Assembly (NCBI GenBank): GCA_002432715.1 | Contig: DJGJ01000042.1 | Span: 1 to 37,543, forward strand | Origin: Sphaerochaeta sp. UBA5849 | Lineage (GTDB): Bacteria > Spirochaetota > Spirochaetia > Sphaerochaetales > Sphaerochaetaceae | Direction of reading: 5' to 3' | DNA length: 37,543 nt | Part shown: piece by piece, positions 27,101-33,917 of the stretch | Position numbering within the stretch: position 1 is the first letter of the stretch | Layout of the letters: each line of letters opens with the position of its first letter | Translations under genes and position numbers: made by a program | Notes under the pieces: generated by a model | What the model saw: only the letters and a program-made list of their open reading frames with translations | What the model was told of the DNA's origin: nothing | Database searches by the model: none

Positions 27101-28122
27101 ACATTGCTGTCAGTGCAACTTGCCGTTGGTGCAACTGTTACCTCATCGGAGCCAATTACCCCACCCAGCATGCCTGGTGACGTGACTGTTGTTAATGGAG
27201 AGCGGTCATATATCTTGGTTGCAGCAATGGTTGTTCCCGAGATGGTAAGCTGTCGCTTCTCAATGACTCCTATCACAACTGTATCAACCGGCTTGATATA
27301 GTTGCCTGCATCAGGACCACCGAGGGTATAGGTGACGGTGATGATCTTCCCGCTTCCTGCTGCTTTGTTGTCATAGGTTGCCAGGGTGTTTATCGTTACG
27401 TCATCGGTTCCAACAATTCCAACCAAGGCACCTGCAGTGGCCGAACCTGTAATCTCAACTGTTCCGTCATAGGTTTTGTTGGTATTCAGCGTCGGGTCTG
27501 CTATGGTCAGCTGGATTGGTTGGTACAGTGGCACGGTTACGCTAAGCGGGTCGCTTGCCCTTAATCCGTGTGCGGCGGCGTACCTGATTAGGTAGGTGCC
27601 GGTCCCAAGGATGGTAGTGCCCTCGCTGCAAGCGGTATAGGGGGCGTCAGCCGGATCGGTTGCAAGCCTGTACTCCATGGCTGCAGTTGTTCCACTCATC
27701 CGGCCGTCGGCGCTGTCAAAGCGTGTGGGAGCTGAGAACGTGAAACCGCTGGAAGTCGGTGCATCCTGGCTGAAGACGACCAAGAGCGTGGTCTCGACTA
27801 TTTGGCCTTCCCTGAGATTGATACGTGTAGTTCCCGCCCCTAATTGCGTGCCCGCTGCATCGAAGGCGGTGACGGTGATGGTCCACAGCCCGCTTTTCAA
27901 GGAGGAAAGAGTATGGCGGGGAGGGACGATGTCGTGTACGGTGAAGCGCGAGTTTGGATTGTCATGCAACCCTTCCAGGCGATAGGAGGCAACTGCAATA
28001 TCGGGAGTGTCCAGAACAATGGTGAGGTTGATGTTCCCCAGTTTCTCCATCATGTCGCTGCACGCGGTGAAGCTGAGCAGAATCGTGGCAATGAATAGAA
28101 GCGTTATGGTGGTTTTTTTCAT
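24145..28122 (-). CDS. Giant YDG/MBG-repeat surface lipoprotein with DUF1566 tip (copy 2)
   Basis: This 1,325-residue paralogue of copy 1 has a lipobox FTAC (Cys21) and a closely similar first 200 residues and C-terminal DUF1566 domain (GDYYGGGIV, GGYNDWFLPSKDEL, final RPVRYF). The middle is rearranged: two YDG repeats, an MBG-type module (VGDYSKTYGE), an Ig-like module, another MBG-like module, a second nearly identical Ig-like module, three more YDG repeats and a last MBG module. Stalk length is kept while the modules differ. AGGGGAT before the ATG overlaps the upstream gene's stop. A surface adhesin or ligand-binding role is inferred, not shown. Confidence 0.88.
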   Translation of the reverse strand: MKKTTITLLFIATILLSFTACSDMMEKLGNINLTIVLDTPDIAVASYRLEGLHDNPNSRFTVHDIVPPRHTLSSLKSGLWTITVTAFDAAGTQLGAGTTRINLREGQIVETTLLVVFSQDAPTSSGFTFSAPTRFDSADGRMSGTTAAMEYRLATDPADAPYTACSEGTTILGTGTYLIRYAAAHGLRASDPLSVTVPLYQPIQLTIADPTLNTNKTYDGTVEITGSATAGALVGIVGTDDVTINTLATYDNKAAGSGKIITVTYTLGGPDAGNYIKPVDTVVIGVIEKRQLTISGTTIAATKIYDRSPLTTVTSPGMLGGVIGSDEVTVAPTASCTDSNVGNDKPVTITYTLGGRDGGNYLVADNHSEQTSFTEAVLTATVGDYSKTYGENNPSYTVVVSGFVPGEDADTAAGYTAPSASSATDATTAIGTYPITIAGGSATNYSFVTSDTGNLTVNKATMGGSVSISGTAAYGQVLTAVPSLANTGTPTYQWKRNGIAISGATGTTYTLVSADIGSTITVTATATGANYQGTKDSTATTAVAKATYAMGEVTFSNYAMAYDGDPKSIQITGTLPSGVSVSYSGNGQTNAGTYTVTAHFTGDSTNYETIPNKTATLTIAKAVMTGSISITGTAAYGQVLTAVPSLTNTGTPTYQWKRNGNAISGATGTTYTLVSADIGSTITVTATATGANYQGTKDSAAPQAGVITPKQLGIQILDLPSNKVYDGTTSAAAPTFNLYGKIGSDDVVVTATATYETPTAGTGKRISIVYSLSGADKDNYLKPADILTTASCAIIKKQLTISDPILGTNRKVYDGTTAVQNSVTPGTLSGILEGDVVTVGAAANYQSANVTTATGGFNPITVVYSLGGLHANNYYPPVNKQLWGAIEKKQLSVIGTAFPASKVYDKSSAITITAAGTLTGMVAGDDVTLGNVTAYYSGTYTMDVGIDKPVTVYYTISGSDAGNYYLNNDTSKTASITAAVLTATVGDYTQTYGEAIPTFLVDVTGFVPNDNAIIASGYSSPTATAGTTSTSAAGIYTIRITGGSARNYSFNVNDTGTLIIQKPAGAAISGTIDGYYPNSNEGQTIINVTGFSPNQTGIEAEIAYYDTFIPYYPDFVIDSRGRTILYLPSPASTTTKIRFRVKETSTHAPGPATEITLAPRPLAIGDYYGGGIVAYISSSSTLAEETNGLIAAKSDITTTGLAWSSSTNTVVGTSADYGTGLSNSDKIMNSSGASSFSFAAFNARYYNGGGYNDWFLPSKDELDRIHSVFNQIGNFSTSGAYWSSTELSFRLPYDGSTVYALEFGSNTASWSWKTETLLVRPVRYF
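26026..26232 (-). repeat. Near-identical internal repeat, unit A
   Basis: About 207 bp encoding the Ig-like module with PTYQWKRNG is repeated almost base for base 486 bp away (26512-26718), exactly 162 codons. Only scattered differences are visible, for example at 26050, 26097 and 26137. Confidence 0.85.
26512..26718 (-). repeat. Near-identical internal repeat, unit B
   Basis: Second copy of the Ig-like module of unit A (26026-26232). The in-frame spacing means recombination between the copies would delete or add 162 codons without breaking the frame. Confidence 0.85.
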
Positions 28123-28131
28123 GACAATCCC

Positions 28132-28962
28132 CTAGAAGTTGAATCGAAGGCCGGTCTGGAAGCCGAGCAGCGTCCCGAGGGATCCTTTCTCGAAGAACAC
28201 GACGCCCAGTGGGGCGACGATAAGGGTGTACGTCTCAGAAAGGGTGTAACTGAGGTTTAGAGAGAGACGGACCTGCTGATCGATGAAGGGTTCGAAGGTC
28301 TTCGTCCCGTCCTGGTCGAAGTCTGCGTTGAGCAGATGGACCACCACGCCGTAGCCGAGCTCGGGCGTCAGCTGAAAATTCTCGCTGATTGCGAACCGAT
28401 ACCCCATTCCCACTGACAGGTTCACCTCCTGCATGGTGTCAACCCAGTCGGATTTCGACGGGCCCCTGCTGTAGGCGAGTTCGGCGTACCCGAGGAGGGT
28501 CTCCTGCTCGTCCAGGGCGATGTTCATTTTCAGCCCGGCCCCAATCACATACGAGTAGTAGGTGGAACTTTTGCTCAGTGGGTAGAGGTTGTACAGCTTC
28601 AGGTCCAGCGATTCAACGAGGCCGGGCGAATCCGCCTCGCTTGGGGTGATCGTCCAGCTCTTGTCCTCTGATTTGTATTGGTATTCATAGATTTCGCTCC
28701 AGCTTTGGTTGTCCTGCGTTTGCTGCACAAAGAGCCTGTCCTGTGCGCTGTTGAAGGCATCGAGTACCATGACGGGGTTGGATGCATGCACCTCCGTCCA
28801 AGGATGTGATGCATCATTGCCGACTTGGTAGCGGATAGCCTGGACTCGATCCGATGCAGGCCTGATTACAATCCGCAAGGAAGTGCTCGATGCAAATGCC
28901 AATGCGGTTGAGAGAAGAAGCAGGAGAACTGTGCAAGCTGCTGTCCGAACTCTGAACGCCAT
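28132..28962 (-). CDS. Outer-membrane-type protein partnered with the repeat lipoprotein (copy 2)
   Basis: This 276-residue paralogue of the protein at 20944-21774 has the same length from the ATG at 28,960-28,962, set by GAGGGG and the signal peptide (cut near LAFAS). Shared blocks include YSRGPSKSDWVDTMQ, ELGYGVVVHLL, DFDQDGT and FIDQQVRLSLN, with the same NF ending (GLRFNF). The SKSDWVD segment and DQDGT are the best-conserved marks and could serve to find homologues. Family not recognised; outer-membrane location inferred. The lipoprotein gene starts nine bases after its stop. Confidence 0.72.
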   Translation of the reverse strand: MAFRVRTAACTVLLLLLSTALAFASSTSLRIVIRPASDRVQAIRYQVGNDASHPWTEVHASNPVMVLDAFNSAQDRLFVQQTQDNQSWSEIYEYQYKSEDKSWTITPSEADSPGLVESLDLKLYNLYPLSKSSTYYSYVIGAGLKMNIALDEQETLLGYAELAYSRGPSKSDWVDTMQEVNLSVGMGYRFAISENFQLTPELGYGVVVHLLNADFDQDGTKTFEPFIDQQVRLSLNLSYTLSETYTLIVAPLGVVFFEKGSLGTLLGFQTGLRFNF

Positions 28963-29055
28963 GATGGAACCCCTCTTGGTCGGTCGGCATTTGTATGCAT
29001 ACTTGTGGGGATAAGGAACAAGCATGGGATGCCATCCAACCATCTGTTTGGGTGT

Positions 29056-29117
29056 AGCCTAGCAAATTCAATGAGACGGGAATGACGATATGCTTAAAAG
29101 GGGCAATTTTCTGCTTA
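29056..29117 (-). promoter_or_regulatory. LytTR-type direct repeats and promoter of surface genes, copy 2
   Basis: On the minus strand TAAGCA occurs at 29112-29117 and 29091-29096, exactly 21 bp apart, followed by the extended -10 box TGC-TAGGCT (29056-29064). Layout and distances equal those of copy 1, but both hexamers read TAAGCA instead of TAAGTA: the two half-sites changed together within each cassette. Confidence 0.68.
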
Positions 29118-29131
29118 TAAGATGTGAGGAG

Positions 29132-30418
29132 CTAGACGAGTAGTCTCACCCTGAATTGGCCATCCTGCACGTGGTAGACCAGTTCTGCATCATGCTTGGC
29201 GGCAAAAGCCGCGATGCTCTTGGTTCCGATTCCATGACCTTCTACAGCTGAATGGGGTAGGCCGTCCGGGCCGAGCTGTACCGTTTTGAGACAGGGGTTG
29301 GAGATTTCAAGTAACAGGCGGCCAACCTGATGGCAGGACAGTTGAATGACTTTGGCTTGTTCTTGTGGCAGCTGAGATGCCCCATGGATGGCATTCTCCA
29401 AGAGATTGGCTACCACCAATGCCAATTCCAATGAATCAACGGTGAGTTGCTCGGCAATGCTCAGATTGATTTCTATCCGGATGCCTTTTTGTTCAGCCAT
29501 ATCCACGTAATAACTGACAGCGGCGTTTACTGCTTTGTTTTCGCAATAGATGGTGCCTGCACAGGCCTTGATCGCATTCTGCTTTCGCAAACACGTTATG
29601 GCCTCTGCTGTCTCCCCTTGTTCAAGGAGCCCCAACAGCATGCTGTTGAAGTGCCTGCGGTCGTGAGAAGCCAGGCTGTGTTCATAGGCCACCTGCTCCA
29701 TGAGCTGCAACCGCTCTGTCATGGTTGAAGCGGCTTGGGAGAGCAGTATTCTCTCGTGTTGATTCTTCAGATTCTCTGTTTCAAGGGCGTGCATAGCGGT
29801 AAAGCGTTTCAGGGAGTGGAAGACTGTGCCGTAGGCCGCCAAGGAAAGTACGACCAAGAACAGGAGCGGCCATTTGGCTGTAAGCAGGGTGTTCTGGATA
29901 TCATCTGTTACATAGAAGTAGTAGGAGAGGTTGAGGAAAATGCAGAGTATCAGGACTGAGAACATAGGCCAGTTCTTGACGACCGACCGATACAGGGGCA
30001 GCAGGTAGCGCTGGAACAGGAGTATCACCAACAAGTAGAGCAGGAACCTAATCACTGTATTGGCATACTGGGGGTAGGCGAAGAGCTTGCCGAGATGGAA
30101 GCTGAGTATGATGACCATCATGGCAATGTTGATACTGGTGAGAAATGTGAAACTCCATTGCATGAAGCTCTGCCTTGTTATCGGTTTCATTGCGAGCCCG
30201 ACTACCAGGAACAGCACAATTGTGAACCGAGAGAGCGAAGTAAGATCTCCATACACATAGAACCAGATGGCGCTGGCGACATTGATGATGAGCACGAAAC
30301 CGGTGATGAGTATGGTGCTTGTACGACCCAATTTTGACTTGGTAAGGGTAAACAGCAGCAAGACGTACATCACTGCTGTGACGCTGCCCCGAAGAATATT
30401 ATCCACCAACTCCTGCAT
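29132..30418 (-). CDS. AgrC-like sensor histidine kinase (copy 2)
   Basis: This 428-residue paralogue of the kinase at 21935-23224 has a six-span N-terminal membrane region, His in LASHDRRHFNSML near residue 252, N box NLLENAIHGA, and GHGIGTKSI. The ATG overlaps the regulator stop by one base (TGATG). The spans have diverged more than the ATPase domain, so the two kinases may sense different signals; this is inference. Confidence 0.88.
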   Translation of the reverse strand: MQELVDNILRGSVTAVMYVLLLFTLTKSKLGRTSTILITGFVLIINVASAIWFYVYGDLTSLSRFTIVLFLVVGLAMKPITRQSFMQWSFTFLTSINIAMMVIILSFHLGKLFAYPQYANTVIRFLLYLLVILLFQRYLLPLYRSVVKNWPMFSVLILCIFLNLSYYFYVTDDIQNTLLTAKWPLLFLVVLSLAAYGTVFHSLKRFTAMHALETENLKNQHERILLSQAASTMTERLQLMEQVAYEHSLASHDRRHFNSMLLGLLEQGETAEAITCLRKQNAIKACAGTIYCENKAVNAAVSYYVDMAEQKGIRIEINLSIAEQLTVDSLELALVVANLLENAIHGASQLPQEQAKVIQLSCHQVGRLLLEISNPCLKTVQLGPDGLPHSAVEGHGIGTKSIAAFAAKHDAELVYHVQDGQFRVRLLV

Positions 30419-31152
30419 CAGCCTTTCCTCTTCGTTGATAGGTAATCCATGTACTGATCGCGCACTGCGCCGTATTTCTTGGTAACGATGGGAACACTGT
30501 GTCCTGATCGAAGGATGAAATGGGTTTTTGTGAAACGTTCGATATAATCCATGTTAAGGAGGAAGGATGCATGGGGTCGTATGAATCGCTTGTCCTGCAA
30601 AAAATATGCAAGGTATTGCGTGAATGTACCTTGCATTGCTTTCGACACAACCTTTCGCTCCTCGGTAAGCGTGAATAGTACTGTGTGGGAGGAATACTCA
30701 CAATACAGAATCTCAGAGAACCTGATGACTTGAAGGCCCTCATGTGTTTTTACCGTGCAGATGCTCTCCTCCGGTAGGTTGAGCTTTGCTACAGACAAGG
30801 ACAGTGTCGATTGGAATTGCTGTCTGTCGATTGGTTTGAGCAGGTAGTTGATGGGGTTTGTGGAGAACGATTGCAAAGCAAATGTTGGTTCGGATGTGGT
30901 ATAGAGGATGACAGCGAACTGGTCATACTGTCGGATGGTTCTGCCGACTTCAACTCCATTGATCATGGGCATGACAATGTCCAGAATGTAGAGATGGTAT
31001 CGCTGTTTCTCACAGCTGCGCAAAAGGTCATCGGGATGGAGAAATTGGTGTATGGTGGCTTGGATGGATTGCTCTTGCACAAATTGCGTTGTATAGGAAT
31101 GGATAAGTGCCAGCTGGCTTGGTTCGTCATCGCAAATGGCAATCTCTAGCAT
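30418..31152 (-). CDS. LytTR-family response regulator (copy 2)
   Basis: This 244-residue regulator is the same length as copy 1. The receiver domain has Asp9 plus Asp58 in YILDIVMP and NYLLKPIDRQQ; the LytTR domain covers about 140-240 with YCEYSSHTVLFTL and FIRPHASFLLNMDYI. AAGGATGATG precedes the ATG. It likely controls the repeats at 29091-29117. Confidence 0.93.
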   Translation of the reverse strand: MLEIAICDDEPSQLALIHSYTTQFVQEQSIQATIHQFLHPDDLLRSCEKQRYHLYILDIVMPMINGVEVGRTIRQYDQFAVILYTTSEPTFALQSFSTNPINYLLKPIDRQQFQSTLSLSVAKLNLPEESICTVKTHEGLQVIRFSEILYCEYSSHTVLFTLTEERKVVSKAMQGTFTQYLAYFLQDKRFIRPHASFLLNMDYIERFTKTHFILRSGHSVPIVTKKYGAVRDQYMDYLSTKRKG

Positions 31153-31192
31153 ACATCATCCTTGGAGCTCAACGCCGTGATTCGGTTTGTCC

Positions 31193-31221
31193 AGTATAGT
31201 GGCATCGCAGGGAGAAGTCTA
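31193..31221 (-). promoter_or_regulatory. Promoter of two-component genes, copy 2
   Basis: TAGACT (31216-31221) and TATACT (31193-31198) with a 17-bp spacer on the minus strand, equivalent to the copy-1 promoter at 23996-24024. Confidence 0.58.
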
Positions 31222-31286
31222 TGAATAGTCTGTATGAATGTATGACGCAGGAAAGAAATGAGCAATGTCGGAAGTGTATTGGCATC

Positions 31287-31315
31287 TTTGCTAGTGGTTT
31301 CCTGTCATGTATACT
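31287..31315 (+). promoter_or_regulatory. Possible promoter of the sugar kinase gene
   Basis: TATACT (31310-31315), 17 bp after a weak TTTGCT (31287-31292), lies 37 bp before the kinase ATG. Consensus match only. Confidence 0.38.
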
Positions 31316-31352
31316 GCATCAATACTGAAGAAACTACCTACGAGGAAGGCTT

Positions 31353-32711
31353 ATGGGTATGGTGCATATAGGACTCGATATCGGTACAACGCATATTGTG
31401 ATGACTGTTTTGGATTTGGAACAAGGCCGGCTCCTGCCTGCAATTTCCCTTGCCAATCCCCAATTCCAGACCGGTGAGCCGTATGCCCATGCACAAGATC
31501 CGCATGCGATCGAACAGGCGGTGAGGACCTTGCTTGGCACTATTTCCTCCCCCATAGCCTCGATCTGCGTGACCGGCCAAGTGCATGGCATCCTCTACCA
31601 TGATGCTTCAGGTTCGGCAGTTTCTCCCCTGTATACCTGGCTCGATCGCAGGGCGATGGAAAAGGTGGATGGTATCGATTCCCAACAGCTGTTGTATGAG
31701 AAAACCGGGGCCTTGCTGCCTTCGGGCTATGGGCTTTTGGCCCACTACGCCAACCGAAGGCTGAACAATGTTCCTCCCCATGCAACAGGCTTCTGCGGTA
31801 TTCTCGAGTATATTACTGGTCGATTGGTGGGCTGTGTCATCGAAAAGTCCGACCCGAGCTGCCTGGGTCCGTTCGGCTCTTTCGACCCAATTACATCGAC
31901 TTTTGATGAACGAGTCCTTACAGAAGTATTTGGTACACAAGAGAAGCGGTTTCTTCTTGCCTCCAAGCCGTTTGAATTGGCCGGCTACACCTCCGATGGA
32001 GTTGCTGTCACCTATCCGGTCGGGGACAACCAGGCAGGCTTTTTCGGCTTGGTTTCCGATTGGCCTCATTCGGCCTTGGTAAGCATGGGAACCAGCGGCC
32101 AGATTTCCCTGTTCAGCACCAACACACAGTGTCCTTCCTCCATGGAGCTCAGGCCGTTTCTCGGCCAGGGGTATCTGCATGTCGGGGCGACCCTTACGGC
32201 TGGCAAGGCGTATGAGACGGTGCATCACTTCATCGCTTCCATCATCAGAAGTGCCGGGGTGGAGATCTCTGATGAGGCTGTGTTCGATCTCATGAAGAGA
32301 GAGGGAAGTGCCAACGGCATTCCCGGCTCCTTGACAGTCGATACCCGGTTCAACGGGTCTCGAAAGAATCCGAATGTTAGAGGGGCGATCAGCTCAATCC
32401 AGATGGATAATCTGACGCTCGGCAATCTGGTGGTGGGTACAATCGATGGAATTGTGGCTGAGTTGTACCAGTTTGGTCTTGATTCTAGACAGGTGTTTCA
32501 ACAAATCGAGCGGGTGGTCGCCACCGGTAGTTCCGTGCGCAAAAACCCCTTGTTTGTAGAGGCCTTGCACAGGAATTTCAAGCTACCGACCACCATCGCC
32601 CAAGTCGATGACGGGGCAGGCTTTGGCGCTGCCCTCATCGGGGCGGTGGCAACAGGGGCTTTGAGCATCCCACAGGCAAAATCAGTTGTCGGGAGTATGA
32701 TAGGATCGTAG
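31353..32711 (+). CDS. FGGY-family carbohydrate kinase, sedoheptulokinase-like
   Basis: This 452-residue sugar kinase of the FGGY/ASKHA fold has N-terminal phosphate loop IGLDIGTTHI (residues 6-15), VTGQVHG (73-79), catalytic Asp225 in GDNQAGFFG, and a C-terminal ATP-site GSSVRKNPLF and DDGAGFGAALIG. TGQ(V/M)HG and the overall block order resemble sedoheptulokinase (SHPK) more than xylulokinase or glycerol kinase, so sedoheptulose or a related ketose is the likely substrate. AGGAAGG stands just before the ATG. It is apparently monocistronic, with no transporter or pentose-pathway neighbour. Confidence 0.8.
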   Translation: MGMVHIGLDIGTTHIVMTVLDLEQGRLLPAISLANPQFQTGEPYAHAQDPHAIEQAVRTLLGTISSPIASICVTGQVHGILYHDASGSAVSPLYTWLDRRAMEKVDGIDSQQLLYEKTGALLPSGYGLLAHYANRRLNNVPPHATGFCGILEYITGRLVGCVIEKSDPSCLGPFGSFDPITSTFDERVLTEVFGTQEKRFLLASKPFELAGYTSDGVAVTYPVGDNQAGFFGLVSDWPHSALVSMGTSGQISLFSTNTQCPSSMELRPFLGQGYLHVGATLTAGKAYETVHHFIASIIRSAGVEISDEAVFDLMKREGSANGIPGSLTVDTRFNGSRKNPNVRGAISSIQMDNLTLGNLVVGTIDGIVAELYQFGLDSRQVFQQIERVVATGSSVRKNPLFVEALHRNFKLPTTIAQVDDGAGFGAALIGAVATGALSIPQAKSVVGSMIGS

Positions 32712-32728
32712 GATATTCCTGCATCTGA

Positions 32729-33007
32729 TCACTTTCTTCGCATGGGAAACAGCATGAACGTCTTGCCTGTTGCCGGTTCTGTATAGTCTTGCACAGAGCC
32801 GGCAAGGGGTAGCTTGTTCCCCTTCATGAAGGCAATCGTTGTTGAAAAGACGTTCTCGGTATAGCATTCCACCGACAGGTATTCGAACGCGGGTACGGTC
32901 CACTGTGTCCAGCCTTCAGGAGCAAGCGCATCCTCAAGACTCTCTACCCCCAGAATACCGTTCAACAAGAGGTGGTATCGGATGTATTTCTTGCAATACG
33001 GCTTCAA
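32729..33007 (-). pseudogene. Possible remnant of a GyrI-like effector-binding protein
   Basis: A 92-codon minus-strand frame begins only at TTG with no ribosome site. Its second half, WTVPAFEYLSVEC ... DYTEPATGKTFMLFPMRRK, resembles the end of a GyrI/AraC-type effector-binding domain, which would normally be 150 or more residues. The rest of the domain is absent upstream, where the plus-strand membrane-protein gene begins. I read it as a truncated remnant; a small functional protein is not excluded. Confidence 0.38.
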
Positions 33008-33063
33008 GTGATGAATAATTGGCTATAAGTTGATGTTGGTTGACTATTGCATGGGAGGGAGTT

Positions 33064-33471
33064 ATGGCTGGGACGTATAGTTCAATACATTTCAAATATG
33101 GGTTCCTCTTCATGGCAAGTTCGCTGTATTGTCTGGCTGCCTCCAATATGTTCTTGAGGTACGCTCAGAATTCATCGTTCAACTTGCTCGGCGGTTTTGT
33201 GGGTTTGGCTTTTTCCTTATCATTGGCGGCCTTGTTATCAGCAAAACTACGTTTCAAGAATACCAAGTTGACTTTTATCCTCCAAGTGATGGGACTTATG
33301 TTGCTTCCCTATTTTGATATGTTTCAGATTGCAATATTCCAAATCAGATTCTCTCTCGAATCAGTCCTCTTCTATTTTTTGTTCATCAAGCTCATGGGCT
33401 TGGTGATTGAGAAGCGTCGCAACATCAGCTTGCTCGGAGCATCAACGGTGGAAAGCCGTGATGCTCGATGA
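33064..33471 (+). CDS. Small hydrophobic membrane protein
   Basis: The protein has 135 residues and about four predicted membrane spans (around 10-30, 38-60, 70-95 and 100-122 from this start), with short charged ends and no recognisable family. GGGAGGGAG stands directly before the ATG at 33,064; an in-frame ATG at 33,040 has no ribosome site. It lies 29 bp before a small HTH gene on the same strand and may be co-transcribed with it. Function unknown. Confidence 0.65.
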   Translation: MAGTYSSIHFKYGFLFMASSLYCLAASNMFLRYAQNSSFNLLGGFVGLAFSLSLAALLSAKLRFKNTKLTFILQVMGLMLLPYFDMFQIAIFQIRFSLESVLFYFLFIKLMGLVIEKRRNISLLGASTVESRDAR

Positions 33472-33499
33472 TGCATCAACATGAGGAGAGAACTATGAA

Positions 33500-33781
33500 A
33501 TGTTCCTATTGAGAACTGATATTCAGAACTACCTGAACGAACAGGGATATTCCAATGCTTCGATGGAGAGATCCCTTGGATTGCCTGCCAGAACATTGGA
33601 ACGGTGGAAAAATGATAGGACGATAGTGCCTTCTGCAGCCGCTTTGGCTCTCATGAGGATTGTACGAACCTATCCATGGATATTCAAGGTTGCGGATGCC
33701 CCCTTCGATGAGGAAGAGGCATGTGCTATACTACGAAGACGTACAACTACGGATGCTGCTTCAAGTGATCAAACTCCCTAA
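33500..33781 (+). CDS. Small HTH protein (XRE/antitoxin-like)
   Basis: The protein has 93 residues. Segment 17-60 (SNASMERSLGLPARTLERWKN, then PSAAALALMRIVRTYPWIF) has the pattern of a helix-turn-helix of the kind seen at the C-terminus of MqsA/HigA-type antitoxins and XRE regulators. GAGGAGAG lies ten bases before the ATG. It precedes the CtkA/HipA-like kinase gene by 136 bp, a gap holding a strong inverted repeat, so it is the best local candidate for the regulator binding there. No zinc-binding N-terminal domain is present. Confidence 0.65.
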   Translation: MFLLRTDIQNYLNEQGYSNASMERSLGLPARTLERWKNDRTIVPSAAALALMRIVRTYPWIFKVADAPFDEEEACAILRRRTTTDAASSDQTP

Positions 33782-33839
33782 TCCATAGGGCTAACCATCG
33801 TCTTGTGATGTTTTTGAGCCCGAAGATTTTTGTAGAAAG

Positions 33840-33899
33840 TTATAGTATCATAAATACTCAATAGAACCTATTGATACTATAAAGATATCCTTGTATTCT
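33840..33899 (+). promoter_or_regulatory. Nested inverted repeat and promoter before the HipA-like kinase
   Basis: TTATAGTATCA (33840-33850) and TGATACTATAA (33872-33882) are perfect 11-bp inverted arms. Inside them CAATAG (33859-33864) and CTATTG (33868-33873) form a second palindrome. A promoter TTGATA (33871-33876), 17 bp, TATTCT (33894-33899) overlaps the right arm, so a bound protein would block polymerase. Transcription would start about 12 bases before the ATG. Confidence 0.68.
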
Positions 33900-33917
33900 T
33901 GTAGTGAAGAGGAAAAT

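Larger units (their letters stand above)
16891..31221 (-). repeat. Tandem duplication of a four-gene two-component/surface cassette
   Basis: Two head-to-tail copies (16891-24024 and 24145-31221, each about 7.1 kb) share gene order, protein lengths (244, 429/428, 276, 1347/1325), junction types and regulatory sites. Proteins are clearly paralogous but well diverged. Confidence 0.9.

Noticed and set aside
16891..28122. Diversity-generating retroelement acting on the DUF1566 tips
   Set aside because: No reverse transcriptase, template repeat or initiation sequence is present in the window.
33495..33512. Mini-frame ATG AAA TGT TCC TAT TGA before the small HTH gene, recalling the MKCxxC start of MqsA antitoxins or a selenocysteine codon
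   Set aside because: The frame closes again within eight codons after the TGA and no frame joins it to the HTH gene; no selenocysteine hairpin is apparent.
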